Source: CAZRQL01 sp964602415
Lineage (GTDB): Bacteria; Bacteroidota; Bacteroidia; Cytophagales; Flammeovirgaceae
Reading direction: 5' to 3'
Assembly (NCBI GenBank): GCA_964602415.1
Contig: CAZRQL010000004.1
Span: forward strand, 1-64,000
DNA: 64,000 nt
Positions 8,062 to 17,400 of this stretch are shown in pieces. The position numbers and the translations under genes are program-made. Under the pieces are notes generated by a model that did no database searches, was not told where the DNA came from, and saw only the letters and a program-made list of their open reading frames with translations. Position 1 is the first letter of the stretch. Each line of letters begins with the position of its first letter.

Positions 8062-9291
8062 TTGAAGCAAATATACTTTAATCAAGGCATTTTGAAAACT
8101 TTTAGTCTTTTGGAAATCAATCGGCTCATTGCTGCTGAGTTGGAGCAGATAGGGCGCGAGTTTTGGTTGGTGGCAGAGGTGGCGCAGGCCAGTTTCCAAC
8201 AGCACGCCTACCTCGAGCTTGTCCAGCAAGAAAAGGGCAAAATAGTGGCCAAATCCCGTGCAGCTATATGGGCAAGCAACTTGGCCGTACTCAAACGCAA
8301 AATAGGTACTTCGCCCGAAACCATACTCAAAAAAGGGGCTAAGGTGCTGCTTTTGGTCTCCATCAATTTTCATGAGGTCTATGGCCTCTCGCTCATTGTG
8401 TCGGATATGGACATCAACTTCGCACTGGGCGAAATGGAAGCCAAACGCCAACAAACCTTGGCACAACTGGAAAAAGAACAACTCATTGGCAAACAACCGG
8501 CCTTAGAAATCCCCCTCGTTTTGCAGAAATTGGCGATTGTATCCTCTTCCGAAGCAGCAGGCTACGGGGATTTTATGCACCACATCAGCCAAAACCCGCA
8601 AGGCTATCGCTTTGATTGTGTGCTTTTTGAGTCTTTGGTGCAAGGCGAAAAAGCCATAGACGAAATCGTGGCAAAACTCCAATCCATACCCGCCGACTTT
8701 GACGCGGTGGTTTTGATACGAGGGGGCGGCTCAAAATTAGACCTTGCCATCTTTGACGAATACAAAATCGCTCGGGCTATATGCCTATGCCCTATTCCTG
8801 TGCTGACGGGCATAGGACACCAACGCGACGCTTCGGTCTGCGATTTGGTGGCGGCAAAAAGCCTCAAAACACCCACCGCCGTCGCTGAATACCTAATCAA
8901 CAAAGCCGCCGTATTTGAAGCCCAAATACTGCAAATCAATGATTCAATCTTAGAACATGCAAAAAAACAGCTTGTTGAAAAAAATAAAGAACTCACCCAA
9001 ATCGAGCTTTCTATCAAAAAAAGCATGTCTTTTTACCTAAAATCGCAGCATAAGGTGCTGCCCGAATACTTGGGAAAAATCATGAAAAGTGCTTGGTACT
9101 TTGTTGCAAAGAAAAACATGCTGCTCAAAGAGTTAGACCTAAAAATAGAAGCCTATTCACCGCAAAAAAATTTGGCCAAAGGCTACTCGCTCACTTTGCA
9201 AAACGGCAAAATACTCCGAAAACTCCCCCAAGCAGGCACTCAAATACAAACTTTACTTGCCGAAGGTAGTTTCGAGAGCCAAGTGCTGTAA
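8062..9291 (+). CDS. xseA: Exodeoxyribonuclease VII large subunit
   Basis: The product is 409 residues. An N-terminal OB-fold region ('FWLVAEVAQASFQQHAYLEL', 'VYGLSLIVSDMD') is followed by the catalytic domain with 'LAIVSSSEAAGYGDF', 'AVVLIRGGGSKLDLAIFDEY' and 'PVLTGIGHQRDASVCDLVA', then a coiled-coil-like C-terminal stretch. XseA with XseB degrades single-stranded DNA to short oligonucleotides in repair and recombination. No ATG is available; TTG at 8062 (or TTG at 8092) is the likely start. No xseB is adjacent. The stop lies one base from the end of the convergent PAS gene. Confidence 0.92.
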   Translation: MKQIYFNQGILKTFSLLEINRLIAAELEQIGREFWLVAEVAQASFQQHAYLELVQQEKGKIVAKSRAAIWASNLAVLKRKIGTSPETILKKGAKVLLLVSINFHEVYGLSLIVSDMDINFALGEMEAKRQQTLAQLEKEQLIGKQPALEIPLVLQKLAIVSSSEAAGYGDFMHHISQNPQGYRFDCVLFESLVQGEKAIDEIVAKLQSIPADFDAVVLIRGGGSKLDLAIFDEYKIARAICLCPIPVLTGIGHQRDASVCDLVAAKSLKTPTAVAEYLINKAAVFEAQILQINDSILEHAKKQLVEKNKELTQIELSIKKSMSFYLKSQHKVLPEYLGKIMKSAWYFVAKKNMLLKELDLKIEAYSPQKNLAKGYSLTLQNGKILRKLPQAGTQIQTLLAEGSFESQVL

Positions 9292-9292
9292 A

Positions 9293-10345
9293 TTATTCGT
9301 ATTGCTGAAGCCTTAGCGTGGCTTCTTCGTAGGAGTTAAGCAGCCTTTGTTTGTTGTCTAAGTTCAGAAAAACAAACACAAAGCGGTTGGGGTAGCCGTG
9401 CCTGTCGTTTACCAGATTAGCTGTCAATTGCCAAAGATCTTGGCCAATTTGCAAAGCGACCTCAAAACTTTCACCTCTCTGGACAAACACCCGAAGTTGT
9501 CTATCTTCACAAATCAAATCACAGATTTGCTTTCCGACTATTTGGTTTTTGTCTAAAAAAAGAAGTTGGGCAAATTTTTCGTTCGCCCAAATCAACAGCC
9601 CCTCTTTGTCGGTAATGGCGACCAACTCGTTTGCATAATTGGCAACCAGCGAAAGATTGTAGAGTTGTTCGCGGTTTTGGATTTCTTTGGTGATGTCGGT
9701 TTCGATGGCCACAAATTTGATGTGCTTGCCCTTGTCATCAAAAACGGGGGAAATATGCAGCCTAAGCCAATACGTGGAGCCGTCTTTGGCATAGTTGAGC
9801 ACCTCTTCCTCAAATGGTACTTTCAGGGCTATTTTTTCGCGCATGTTGATGATGGCACGCACATCGGTCAGGGGGCCTTGGAGCATATCCCCGGGCTTAT
9901 GGCCATACACTTCTTCCAATTGGTAGCCGGTTATTTGGGTAAAGCCATCATTGACCCACTCGATATATCCCAAAGCATCTGTAATCACCACCGCGTTGGC
10001 GGTTTGCTCGGCTACCATGGCGATATTTTTGACCTCATTGAGGTGAGGAATAAGAAAAACATTTTCTTGACTTTCAAACAGATAGGCTGTAAAATCTTCG
10101 TTAAGCCGAACAATCTGCCTGAGATAAACTTGCCTGCGCCAACCCGCACTGGTCAGCATATCAATAAAGCCATCGCTATCGGTTTGTGGTAAAATCTGAT
10201 GAAACTGAGTACCAAGCAGTTTTGAGGCTTCAATGAGACAAAGGTCAGAAAACGGCTTATTGGCAAATTCAATAAGCCCCTCCCCCGAAACCACGCAGAC
10301 GGGTTCTGTTATTTTGTCCAATAAAATCTCATAAAGCCCAGTCAT
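9293..10345 (-). CDS. Protein of three tandem PAS domains without an output domain
   Basis: The 350 residues fold into three PAS-like units at about 5-100, 105-220 and 228-345. The middle one is the most typical ('VVITDALGYIEWVNDGFTQITGYQLEEVYG', PAC 'FVAIETDITKEIQ'). It resembles LOV-type PAS but has 'GHKPGDMLQGP' where a LOV domain carries its flavin-binding cysteine, so it is not a LOV photosensor. There is no histidine kinase, GGDEF or phosphatase domain and no membrane segment, and no two-component gene sits next to it. It may act in trans on another signalling protein (inference). Confidence 0.8.
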   Translation of the reverse strand: MTGLYEILLDKITEPVCVVSGEGLIEFANKPFSDLCLIEASKLLGTQFHQILPQTDSDGFIDMLTSAGWRRQVYLRQIVRLNEDFTAYLFESQENVFLIPHLNEVKNIAMVAEQTANAVVITDALGYIEWVNDGFTQITGYQLEEVYGHKPGDMLQGPLTDVRAIINMREKIALKVPFEEEVLNYAKDGSTYWLRLHISPVFDDKGKHIKFVAIETDITKEIQNREQLYNLSLVANYANELVAITDKEGLLIWANEKFAQLLFLDKNQIVGKQICDLICEDRQLRVFVQRGESFEVALQIGQDLWQLTANLVNDRHGYPNRFVFVFLNLDNKQRLLNSYEEATLRLQQYE

Positions 10346-10527
10346 CTCTTATCAATTATGTTGCAAAATTGGGATCAAATACACAACCAAAACAATGACT
10401 TTTGTTCTCTTTTTAAAATTTAGACCCAAAAAATATAACCCCCATTTTGAGTTTTGATTGAGAAAAGCGGGCTATTGGTGTTTAGAAAACCTTTTTTTAG
10501 ATTCTTCAACAAAGACTAAAGTCACCA

Positions 10528-10560
10528 AAAAAAGCAAAAGCCGCAAGGAAACCCTGCGGC
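10528..10560 (-). terminator. Rho-independent terminator after the DPP IV-type gene
   Basis: On the minus strand GCCGCA (10555-10560) pairs with TGCGGC (10540-10545), and the inner bases extend the stem to nine pairs with a three-base loop. A T-rich run (TTTTGCTTTTTTT) follows. It starts 30 bp past the peptidase stop codon. Confidence 0.8.
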
Positions 10561-10589
10561 ATTTGGAAACAACTCTTTAAAACGCTCTA

Positions 10590-12743
10590 CTACAAATTTG
10601 AGACGATAAAACTGGTCATCATCCCATATAAATGCAGACGAGTATTGCCTCCGTATATCCCATGGTTGCGGTCGGGATAGAAAAAAGAATCAAACTGTAT
10701 GCCTGCTTTGATGAGTTCGGCTTGGAGAGCGACAGCGTTTTGAAAGTGTACGTTGTCATCTGCCGTTCCGTGTACGAGTAAAAATTTGGATTTCAAGTTT
10801 TTGGCAAGGCCAATAGGCGAAAAGTCATCGTAACCCCTTGGGTTGTCTTGAGGCAGTCCCAAAAACCGCTCCGTGTAGATGGTGTCATAAAACCTCCAAG
10901 AAGTTACCGGAGCCACACTGATGGCCAGTTTGAACAAGTCAGGGGCTTTCATGGCACACACCGCCGACATGTAGCCGCCATAACTCCAACCCCATATCCC
11001 AATTCGGGAGGTATCCACAAAACCCAATCCGGCAAAATACTGAGCGGCAGCTATTTGGTCTTGCGCATCCAAATCCCCCAGTGCGCCGTAAGTGGCTTTT
11101 TTGAACTCAGCCCCGTAGCCGGGCACACCGCGGTTGTCCACTACCGCCACCAAATAGCCCTGTTGGGCGAGCATCTGATGCCATACGAAATGGGAGCCTG
11201 CCCAACTGTCGCTGACCATCTGCCTGCCCGGCCCCCCGTAGGTGTGTATGAGCAAAGGGTATTTGCGAGTGGAGTCAAAATCCAAAGGCTTAATCATATA
11301 GCCATACAGTTTTTGGCCCTGCCGCGTATGGAAACTAAACGCCTCTTTGAGTCCAAAGCCGTATTCCAAACATTTATCTTTGAGAGTGTGGTTACTGACC
11401 AGCGTATCAATGAGACTATTTTTTTGTATTTCAAAAAGATAGCTCGTTGGAGGATGTATAAAAGAGGAGTGCGTAAGTTCATAAAATTTGAAATCTCGGC
11501 TCAGCTTAACGGAATTAGTCCCATACCTTTTGGAAAGTTTTTCTTTTTTGCCGGTCTTGAGATTGAGCGAAAAAAAGTCTTTTCCCAGCAGATTTTCTTC
11601 ATTTGAGGTGTAATATAAAACCGGGGCTTTGCCGCTTTGGTCAAACCCCAACACATCTATCACATCATAAGGGCCTTTGGTGAGTTGATTTAACAATTTG
11701 CCCGAAGTGCTGTATTGGTAAATGTGTTTGTGGCCGTCCGACTCTGAGGTCAATAACAAAAAATCGCCGTTGCGGGAATAGAAAAGCTCTTCGCAGGCCT
11801 CCAAGTCGATATAACTCTCCGATTTCTCGGAGTAAATGAGCTCCAACTTTTTTGTGGCAAAATTGTAATGAAGCAATTCCAACTGATTTTGGAGGCGATT
11901 TAGTTTTCTGATACTCAGTATATCAGGATGATTTGTCCATTGCACCCGAGGCAAATAAACGGTGCTATCCGCTCCCAAATCAATAATTTGCTTAACACCT
12001 GTTTCCAGACTATGGACGGTCAAATAAATCACCGCGTTGGCCTCTCCCGCTTTGGGGTATTTGAAGCGGTAATCTTGGGGGTACAAATTTTTGCCCCAAA
12101 TTTGCATATTGTACTCTTTGACGTGGGTCTCGTCAAAGGTCTGATAAGCAATCTTTTTGCTATCGGGCGACCACCAAAACGCCTTTGTGTATCCAAATTC
12201 TTCCTCGTTTACCCAATCTGTGCTGCCGTTGATGATGGAGTTGAACTTACCGTCAAATGTAAGTTGGGTTTCTTTCTGATTTTCAATTTCGTACACATAC
12301 AAATTATTTTCCCGCGTATAAGCGATTTTTTTGTCGTCGGGCGAAAAAGTGGCGCAGCTCAACGAGTGGGGACTTATTGGTTTGAGAGATTTTGTGTTTG
12401 TGTCAAATAGGTAATAAACGGCTTTGTAAGAATGCCTGTAAATCGGGTTGATTTGGGTAATGAGCAAGATATAGTTCTCGCTATGGCTCAACTCATAGTC
12501 TTGCAAGTTGATTCGGGCATCAAAAAAGAGGGTATCTGAGAAGGCTTTATTTTTAGTGTCTTTTCGTATGATGGCGTTATTGGCCAACGTAGTATAAAAA
12601 CGACTGTCTTTCATCCAATTAAAGCCTTGTGAGCTTTGCGGTAAAAAAGTCCTGCCCACTGCGTCTTCGAGGGTGATTTTTTTTTGAGCTTGGCAAGTAA
12701 AATAAAAGCATAAGAGAACAAACAAATTCAACTGCTTTTTCAT
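10590..12743 (-). CDS. S9B dipeptidyl peptidase IV-type prolyl peptidase
   Basis: The 717-residue protein begins with a signal peptide ('MKKQLNLFVLLCFYFTCQAQ'), continues with a DPP IV-type beta-propeller ('GSTDWVNEEEFGYTKAFWWSPDSKKIAY') and ends with an alpha/beta-hydrolase domain. The catalytic serine is in 'GWSYGGY' (about Ser587), the aspartate in 'HGTADDNVH' (about 662-663) and the histidine in 'DRNHGI' (about 694). The Glu pair of 'NEEEFGYTKAFWWSPD' is the substrate N-terminus clamp of the S9B group. It should remove Xaa-Pro dipeptides from peptides in the periplasm or outside the cell. It diverges from the next gene with only 38 bp between starts and ends at a clear terminator. Confidence 0.93.
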   Translation of the reverse strand: MKKQLNLFVLLCFYFTCQAQKKITLEDAVGRTFLPQSSQGFNWMKDSRFYTTLANNAIIRKDTKNKAFSDTLFFDARINLQDYELSHSENYILLITQINPIYRHSYKAVYYLFDTNTKSLKPISPHSLSCATFSPDDKKIAYTRENNLYVYEIENQKETQLTFDGKFNSIINGSTDWVNEEEFGYTKAFWWSPDSKKIAYQTFDETHVKEYNMQIWGKNLYPQDYRFKYPKAGEANAVIYLTVHSLETGVKQIIDLGADSTVYLPRVQWTNHPDILSIRKLNRLQNQLELLHYNFATKKLELIYSEKSESYIDLEACEELFYSRNGDFLLLTSESDGHKHIYQYSTSGKLLNQLTKGPYDVIDVLGFDQSGKAPVLYYTSNEENLLGKDFFSLNLKTGKKEKLSKRYGTNSVKLSRDFKFYELTHSSFIHPPTSYLFEIQKNSLIDTLVSNHTLKDKCLEYGFGLKEAFSFHTRQGQKLYGYMIKPLDFDSTRKYPLLIHTYGGPGRQMVSDSWAGSHFVWHQMLAQQGYLVAVVDNRGVPGYGAEFKKATYGALGDLDAQDQIAAAQYFAGLGFVDTSRIGIWGWSYGGYMSAVCAMKAPDLFKLAISVAPVTSWRFYDTIYTERFLGLPQDNPRGYDDFSPIGLAKNLKSKFLLVHGTADDNVHFQNAVALQAELIKAGIQFDSFFYPDRNHGIYGGNTRLHLYGMMTSFIVSNL

Positions 12744-12781
12744 AAATTTGAAATGTTATTGTCGCAAAGTAAAACTAATTT

Positions 12782-13378
12782 ATGTCATCGCAAGAAGAGT
12801 TAAGCGCAACAATCGCGCTGTTAGATTGGCAAAACATTTATCAAGACCTTAGTTGGATAGCCCAAAAAGATGGCAAATTGTATGAGCACGCCGCCGCGCT
12901 TTTTTTGGTGAGTGCCGCTATCATATTCCCTTTTTTCTGGCCGCTGGGGTTGGTGCTGCTGGCGGCTTCGATGGGCTTGTACGTGTATTATAGATTCAAA
13001 TCGCAGCGCGCAAGAGCCATACTGGGCAGAATCGTGAACAAAACGGCTTGGAAAAACGAAAAACAACTTGAGATATACCGGTTTACTGTGGAAATAACCC
13101 AAGATTTTTTAGTCAGAAAAAGCGGGCTTAGCCCCCAACCCCTCAAACAAATCATCAAAGAAGTGCGCGTCTCGAAAGTAATTTACAATTCTTTTGAACT
13201 TAGCAACCCGATTTTTATGACTTTCTCGGGCTTTGGAGAACTGACAGGCTACCACAATAAAACTTTTTTCCCCCTCTCCAAAACCATCACCAACAAAGAC
13301 GGCGTAAAAACACGCTTTTCTGTGTCTATTCCTCAAAAGGACTTGAGCCGAAAAGCAAATTGGAAAAGAATGGATTGA
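12782..13378 (+). CDS. Unknown protein with a central membrane hairpin
   Basis: I do not recognise this 198-residue protein. Residues about 38-72 form two close hydrophobic segments ('AAALFLVSAAIIFPFFWPLGLVLLAASMGL' region) that could be a membrane hairpin. The flanks are soluble; the C-terminal half is beta-strand-like and basic ('KQLEIYRFTVEITQDFLV'), somewhat like a PH-type membrane-associated domain (weak inference). It starts 38 bp from the divergent peptidase gene and is followed by a 117-bp AT-rich gap. Confidence 0.65.
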   Translation: MSSQEELSATIALLDWQNIYQDLSWIAQKDGKLYEHAAALFLVSAAIIFPFFWPLGLVLLAASMGLYVYYRFKSQRARAILGRIVNKTAWKNEKQLEIYRFTVEITQDFLVRKSGLSPQPLKQIIKEVRVSKVIYNSFELSNPIFMTFSGFGELTGYHNKTFFPLSKTITNKDGVKTRFSVSIPQKDLSRKANWKRMD

Positions 13379-13495
13379 TAAATATATTAAACCGAAAAAA
13401 TAGATAATACAAAAATTAGTTGCATGTAATTGTATATCAAATTTTTGTATAAAAAATGTTAATTTTATTCCTGAAATCAATATAATAATAAAATC

Positions 13496-14212
13496 ATGAA
13501 TTGTAAAAATTGTGCTACTGAGGTAAACTCAAGCTACTGCCCTAACTGCGGGCAACCCGTAAATATTAAAAGGATTGATAAAAAATACATTTTACAAGAA
13601 ATAGCGCATCATTTGAACTTTGAAAAGGGAATTACATTCACTATTAAAGGACTGATTACAAATCCGGGACAAACCGTAAAAAGTTATCTATTAGAAAATA
13701 GAACTAAACTTGTTAAACCGATATTTTTTATCATTGTTACTTCTGTAGTTTATACTCTATGCAACAGCTTTTTTCATTTTGAAGATTCTTACATAAGATA
13801 CTCTAACAATACAAAATCAACAGTAATTGAAATTTCTAAATGGGTTCAGGGAAATTATGGTTATGCCAATATTATTATGGGGATGTTTATTGCACTTTGG
13901 ATAAAAATATTTTTTAAAAATCATAATTTCAACTTCTTTGAAATACTTATGCTACTCTGTTTCGTAATGGGTATAGGCATGCTCATATACTCATTCTTTG
14001 GTGTATTGCAAAGTTTGATAGGCATTAATCTAACGCAAATTGGAAGTTTTATTGCATTTATCTACACATTTTGGGCTATTGGGCATTTTTTTGACAAAAC
14101 AAAAATCACAAGTTTTATTAAAGCCTTTTTTGCTTATATTTTAGGTATGTTAACCTTTTCATTGTTGGTAATATTGATTGGCTTAACGATTGACGCAATA
14201 ATAAAATCATAA
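13496..14212 (+). CDS. DUF3667 membrane protein with N-terminal zinc ribbon
   Basis: The 238-residue product starts with 'MNCKNCATEVNSSYCPNCGQP', a four-cysteine zinc ribbon (C3, C6, C15, C18). Next comes 'EKGITFTIKGLITNPGQTVKSYLLENRTKLVKPIFF', the conserved DUF3667 core, and then four or five hydrophobic segments. DUF3667 is common in Bacteroidota and its function is unknown. The gene is clearly more AT-rich than its neighbours and stands alone, which may point to transfer or weak selection. Confidence 0.85.
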   Translation: MNCKNCATEVNSSYCPNCGQPVNIKRIDKKYILQEIAHHLNFEKGITFTIKGLITNPGQTVKSYLLENRTKLVKPIFFIIVTSVVYTLCNSFFHFEDSYIRYSNNTKSTVIEISKWVQGNYGYANIIMGMFIALWIKIFFKNHNFNFFEILMLLCFVMGIGMLIYSFFGVLQSLIGINLTQIGSFIAFIYTFWAIGHFFDKTKITSFIKAFFAYILGMLTFSLLVILIGLTIDAIIKS

Positions 14213-14367
14213 AATAAAAAGAGAGTGATTTTTTTCTCATCTTGAGGTTGAAGCTCTATAAACATAATTGGCTATGAGAACTCAAGAGTATAAGCACTAA
14301 AATATAATTATTGTTTACCTTGCTGAAAACCTAAGCCAAAAAATTCCCCGCCGCTAAAATTCATGGA

Positions 14368-14395
14368 TTGGCGGGCAAAGTTTTGGTTATTTTTG
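14368..14395 (+). promoter_or_regulatory. dnaE promoter
   Basis: TTG at 14368-14370, a 17-bp spacer and TATTTTTG at 14388-14395 fit the Bacteroidota promoter pattern. The ATG of dnaE is only 17 bp past the -7 box, giving a very short leader. Confidence 0.6.
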
Positions 14396-14412
14396 CCTGA
14401 AAACCCTTTCGC

Positions 14413-17400
14413 ATGTACCTTATCTTTGATACAGAAACGACCGGCTTGCCCCGCGACCACCGCGCCCCCTTGACCGACACGGCCAACTGGCCGCGTGTGG
14501 TGCAGATTGCTTGGCAACTCCATGCCGCCACCGGAAAGCTGCTCTCTCATAACTCGCTCATCGTCAAACCCGAAGGCTTCAGCATTCCCTTCAATGCCGA
14601 AAAAGTGCACGGCATCAGCACCGCGCGGGCCTTGGAAGTAGGCAAACCGCTCAGCGAAGTGCTGGACATATTTTTGGCAGACGCACAAAAAGCCCAACTC
14701 ATTGTGGGACACAACATTGAGTTTGATATGAACATCCTGGGGGCGGAGTTTTACCGCTTGCGCAACCAAAACCCGCTTGAGAGCTTCAAAACCCTCGATA
14801 CCAAAGACGTAGCCACCGATTTTTGTGCCATACCCGGCGGAAAAGGCGGCAAATACAAATGGCCTACCCTGACCGAACTCTACAACAAACTCTTTGGAAA
14901 AACATTTGCCGCTGCCCACGATGCAGCCTACGACGTAGAAGCCACTGCCAAATGCTTTTTTGGACTCATAGAAGTCGGGGTCATCGCCTCAGAAGCAAAA
15001 AACGTGGCCTACGAACCGCCCGTACTGCCCGAAGCCAATTTCGCGCACAAAAAAGTCATTGTCAATCAACAAGATAAGGACGAGCGCAGTGAAGCCATTC
15101 GCAAAGGCGGGTTGGTACTGCCATTTGTTCATCTGCACTGTTACAGCAATTTTTCGCTGCAACAATCCACCACGTCCATCAAAAAACTCATTGCCAAGGC
15201 CAAAGATTGCGGGATGGATGCAATTGCTTTGACCGATTTGGGCAATCTTTACGGAGCTTTCAATTTTGTGGATTATGCCAAAGACATCAAAGGTATCGTA
15301 GGCTGTGAAGTCTATGTAGCCCAAGAGCGCACCCGCACCAAGTTTACCAACGAAGACCCTGACCGCCGGTTTCAACAAGTGCTGCTGGCCAAAAACCAAG
15401 AGGGCTATAAAAACCTGTCCAAATTGGTTTCCAGAGGCTTTACAGAGGGATTTTATGCAGGCATTCCCCGCGTGGACAAAGAATTGATTGCGCAGTACAA
15501 AGAAAACCTTATCGCGCTTTCGGGAAATTTGTACGGAGAGATTCCGCACCTGATTTTGGACAAAGGCGAAGAAGAGGCCGAAAAAGCCTTCGCTTGGTGG
15601 CTGGAGGTCTTTGGTGATGATTTTTATGTGGAACTCCAACGCCACAACCTCCCCGAAGAAGACCGCGTCAATGAGGTGCTGTTGCAGTTTTGTCAGAAAT
15701 ACAATGTCAAATACGTGGCCACCAACAACTGCTATTATTTGGACAAAAGCAACGCCCGCGCCCACGAAATCCTGTTGGCGGTCAAAGACGGCAACACCAT
15801 GAGCATGCAAGTCGGCAGGGGAAGACGCTACCGCTACGCTTTGCCCAACGACGAGTACTACTTCAAAACCACCGAGCAAATGAACTTGCTCTTTGCCGAC
15901 CTGCCCCAAGCACTGGAAAACACCCTCGAAGTAGCCCAAAAATGCGAACCAATCAAGCTCAAGCGCGATGTGCTGGTGCCCAAATTTGAGATTCCCGCTG
16001 AATTTGAAACCCAAGACGACTACTTGGCGCATCTGGCTTACGAAGGCGCACTGCCTCGCTACACCCACACCCACCAACGCGAAGACCTCAACCCAACAAT
16101 CTGCAAACGAATAGATTACGAGTTGGAGGTGATGAAGAAAATGGGGTTTGCGGGCTATTTTCTTATTGTGGCCGATTTTATCCGAGCCGCTCGGGATATG
16201 GGCGTTTCGGTTGGGCCGGGGCGCGGCTCGGCTGCCGGCTCGGTGGTGGCCTACTGCATAGGCATCACCAATATTGACCCCATCAAATACGAACTGCTTT
16301 TTGAGCGATTTCTAAATCCTGAGCGGGTCTCTATGCCCGATATTGACACCGACTTCGACGACTTGGGACGTGCAAAAGTGATAGATTACGTAGTGCAAAA
16401 ATACGGCAAAAACAAAGTAGCCCAAATCATCAACTACGGCACGCTGGCTCCCAAAATGGCCATCAAAGACGTTGCGCGGGCTTTGGAACTGCCTTTGGAG
16501 CAAGCCAACTATTTGGCCAAACTCGTGCCCGCCACCCCGGGAATCACCTTTGAAAAAGCCATCAAAGAGTCGGCTGAACTCAAAAAAATATGGGACTCAG
16601 CCGCAGGCCAGCAGTACCAAGTGCTCAAATACGCCCAAGAACTCGAGGGATGCGTGCGAGGAACAGGCATACATGCCGCCGGTGTCATCATAGCCCCCGA
16701 CGACCTAATGGAGTACATCCCCGTATGTGTATCCAAGGATGCCGATTTGTGGGTTACGCAGTTCGATGGCAAAGTGGTAGAAAATGCCGGTATGCTCAAA
16801 ATGGATTTTCTGGGGCTTAAAACCCTTTCTATCATCAACTTGGCCTTAGAACTAATCCAAAAAACCCTTGGCATTGGCATAGATATTGACAACATACCGC
16901 TCGACGATGCCAAAACATTTGAACTCTACCAAAACGGAGACACAGTAGGCACATTTCAGTTTGAATCCGAAGGCATGCAAATGTACCTGAGAGACCTAAA
17001 ACCCACCAACATCGAGGACTTGATAGCCATGAATGCCCTCTACCGCCCTGGGCCTTTGCAGTTCATCCCCAACTTCATCAACCGCAAACATGGCAAAGAA
17101 GCCGTCGAATACCCCCACCCTCTGTTAGAAGGCATCCTCAAAAACACCTACGGCATCATGGTCTATCAGGAGCAAATCATGCAAACCGCCCAAATTTTGG
17201 CGGGCTACACGCTGGGAGGTGCGGACTTGCTGCGCCGTGCCATGGGTAAAAAAGACAAAGAAAAAATGGCCAAAGAGCGCGTCAAGTTTGTGGAAGGAGC
17301 CGAAAAACTGCATGGCATCCCAAAGCAAGATGCCGAAAAGGTGTTTGACATCATGGAAAAGTTTGCAGAGTATGGCTTCAACCGCTCACACTCAGCCGCT

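Noticed and set aside
9725..10100. LOV photosensor in the second PAS unit
   Set aside because: The segment has GHKPGDMLQGP in place of the flavin-binding cysteine motif.
14989..16077. Minus-strand frame of 362 codons inside dnaE
   Set aside because: It lies wholly within dnaE, whose polymerase motifs are intact; long antisense frames arise from the codon usage.
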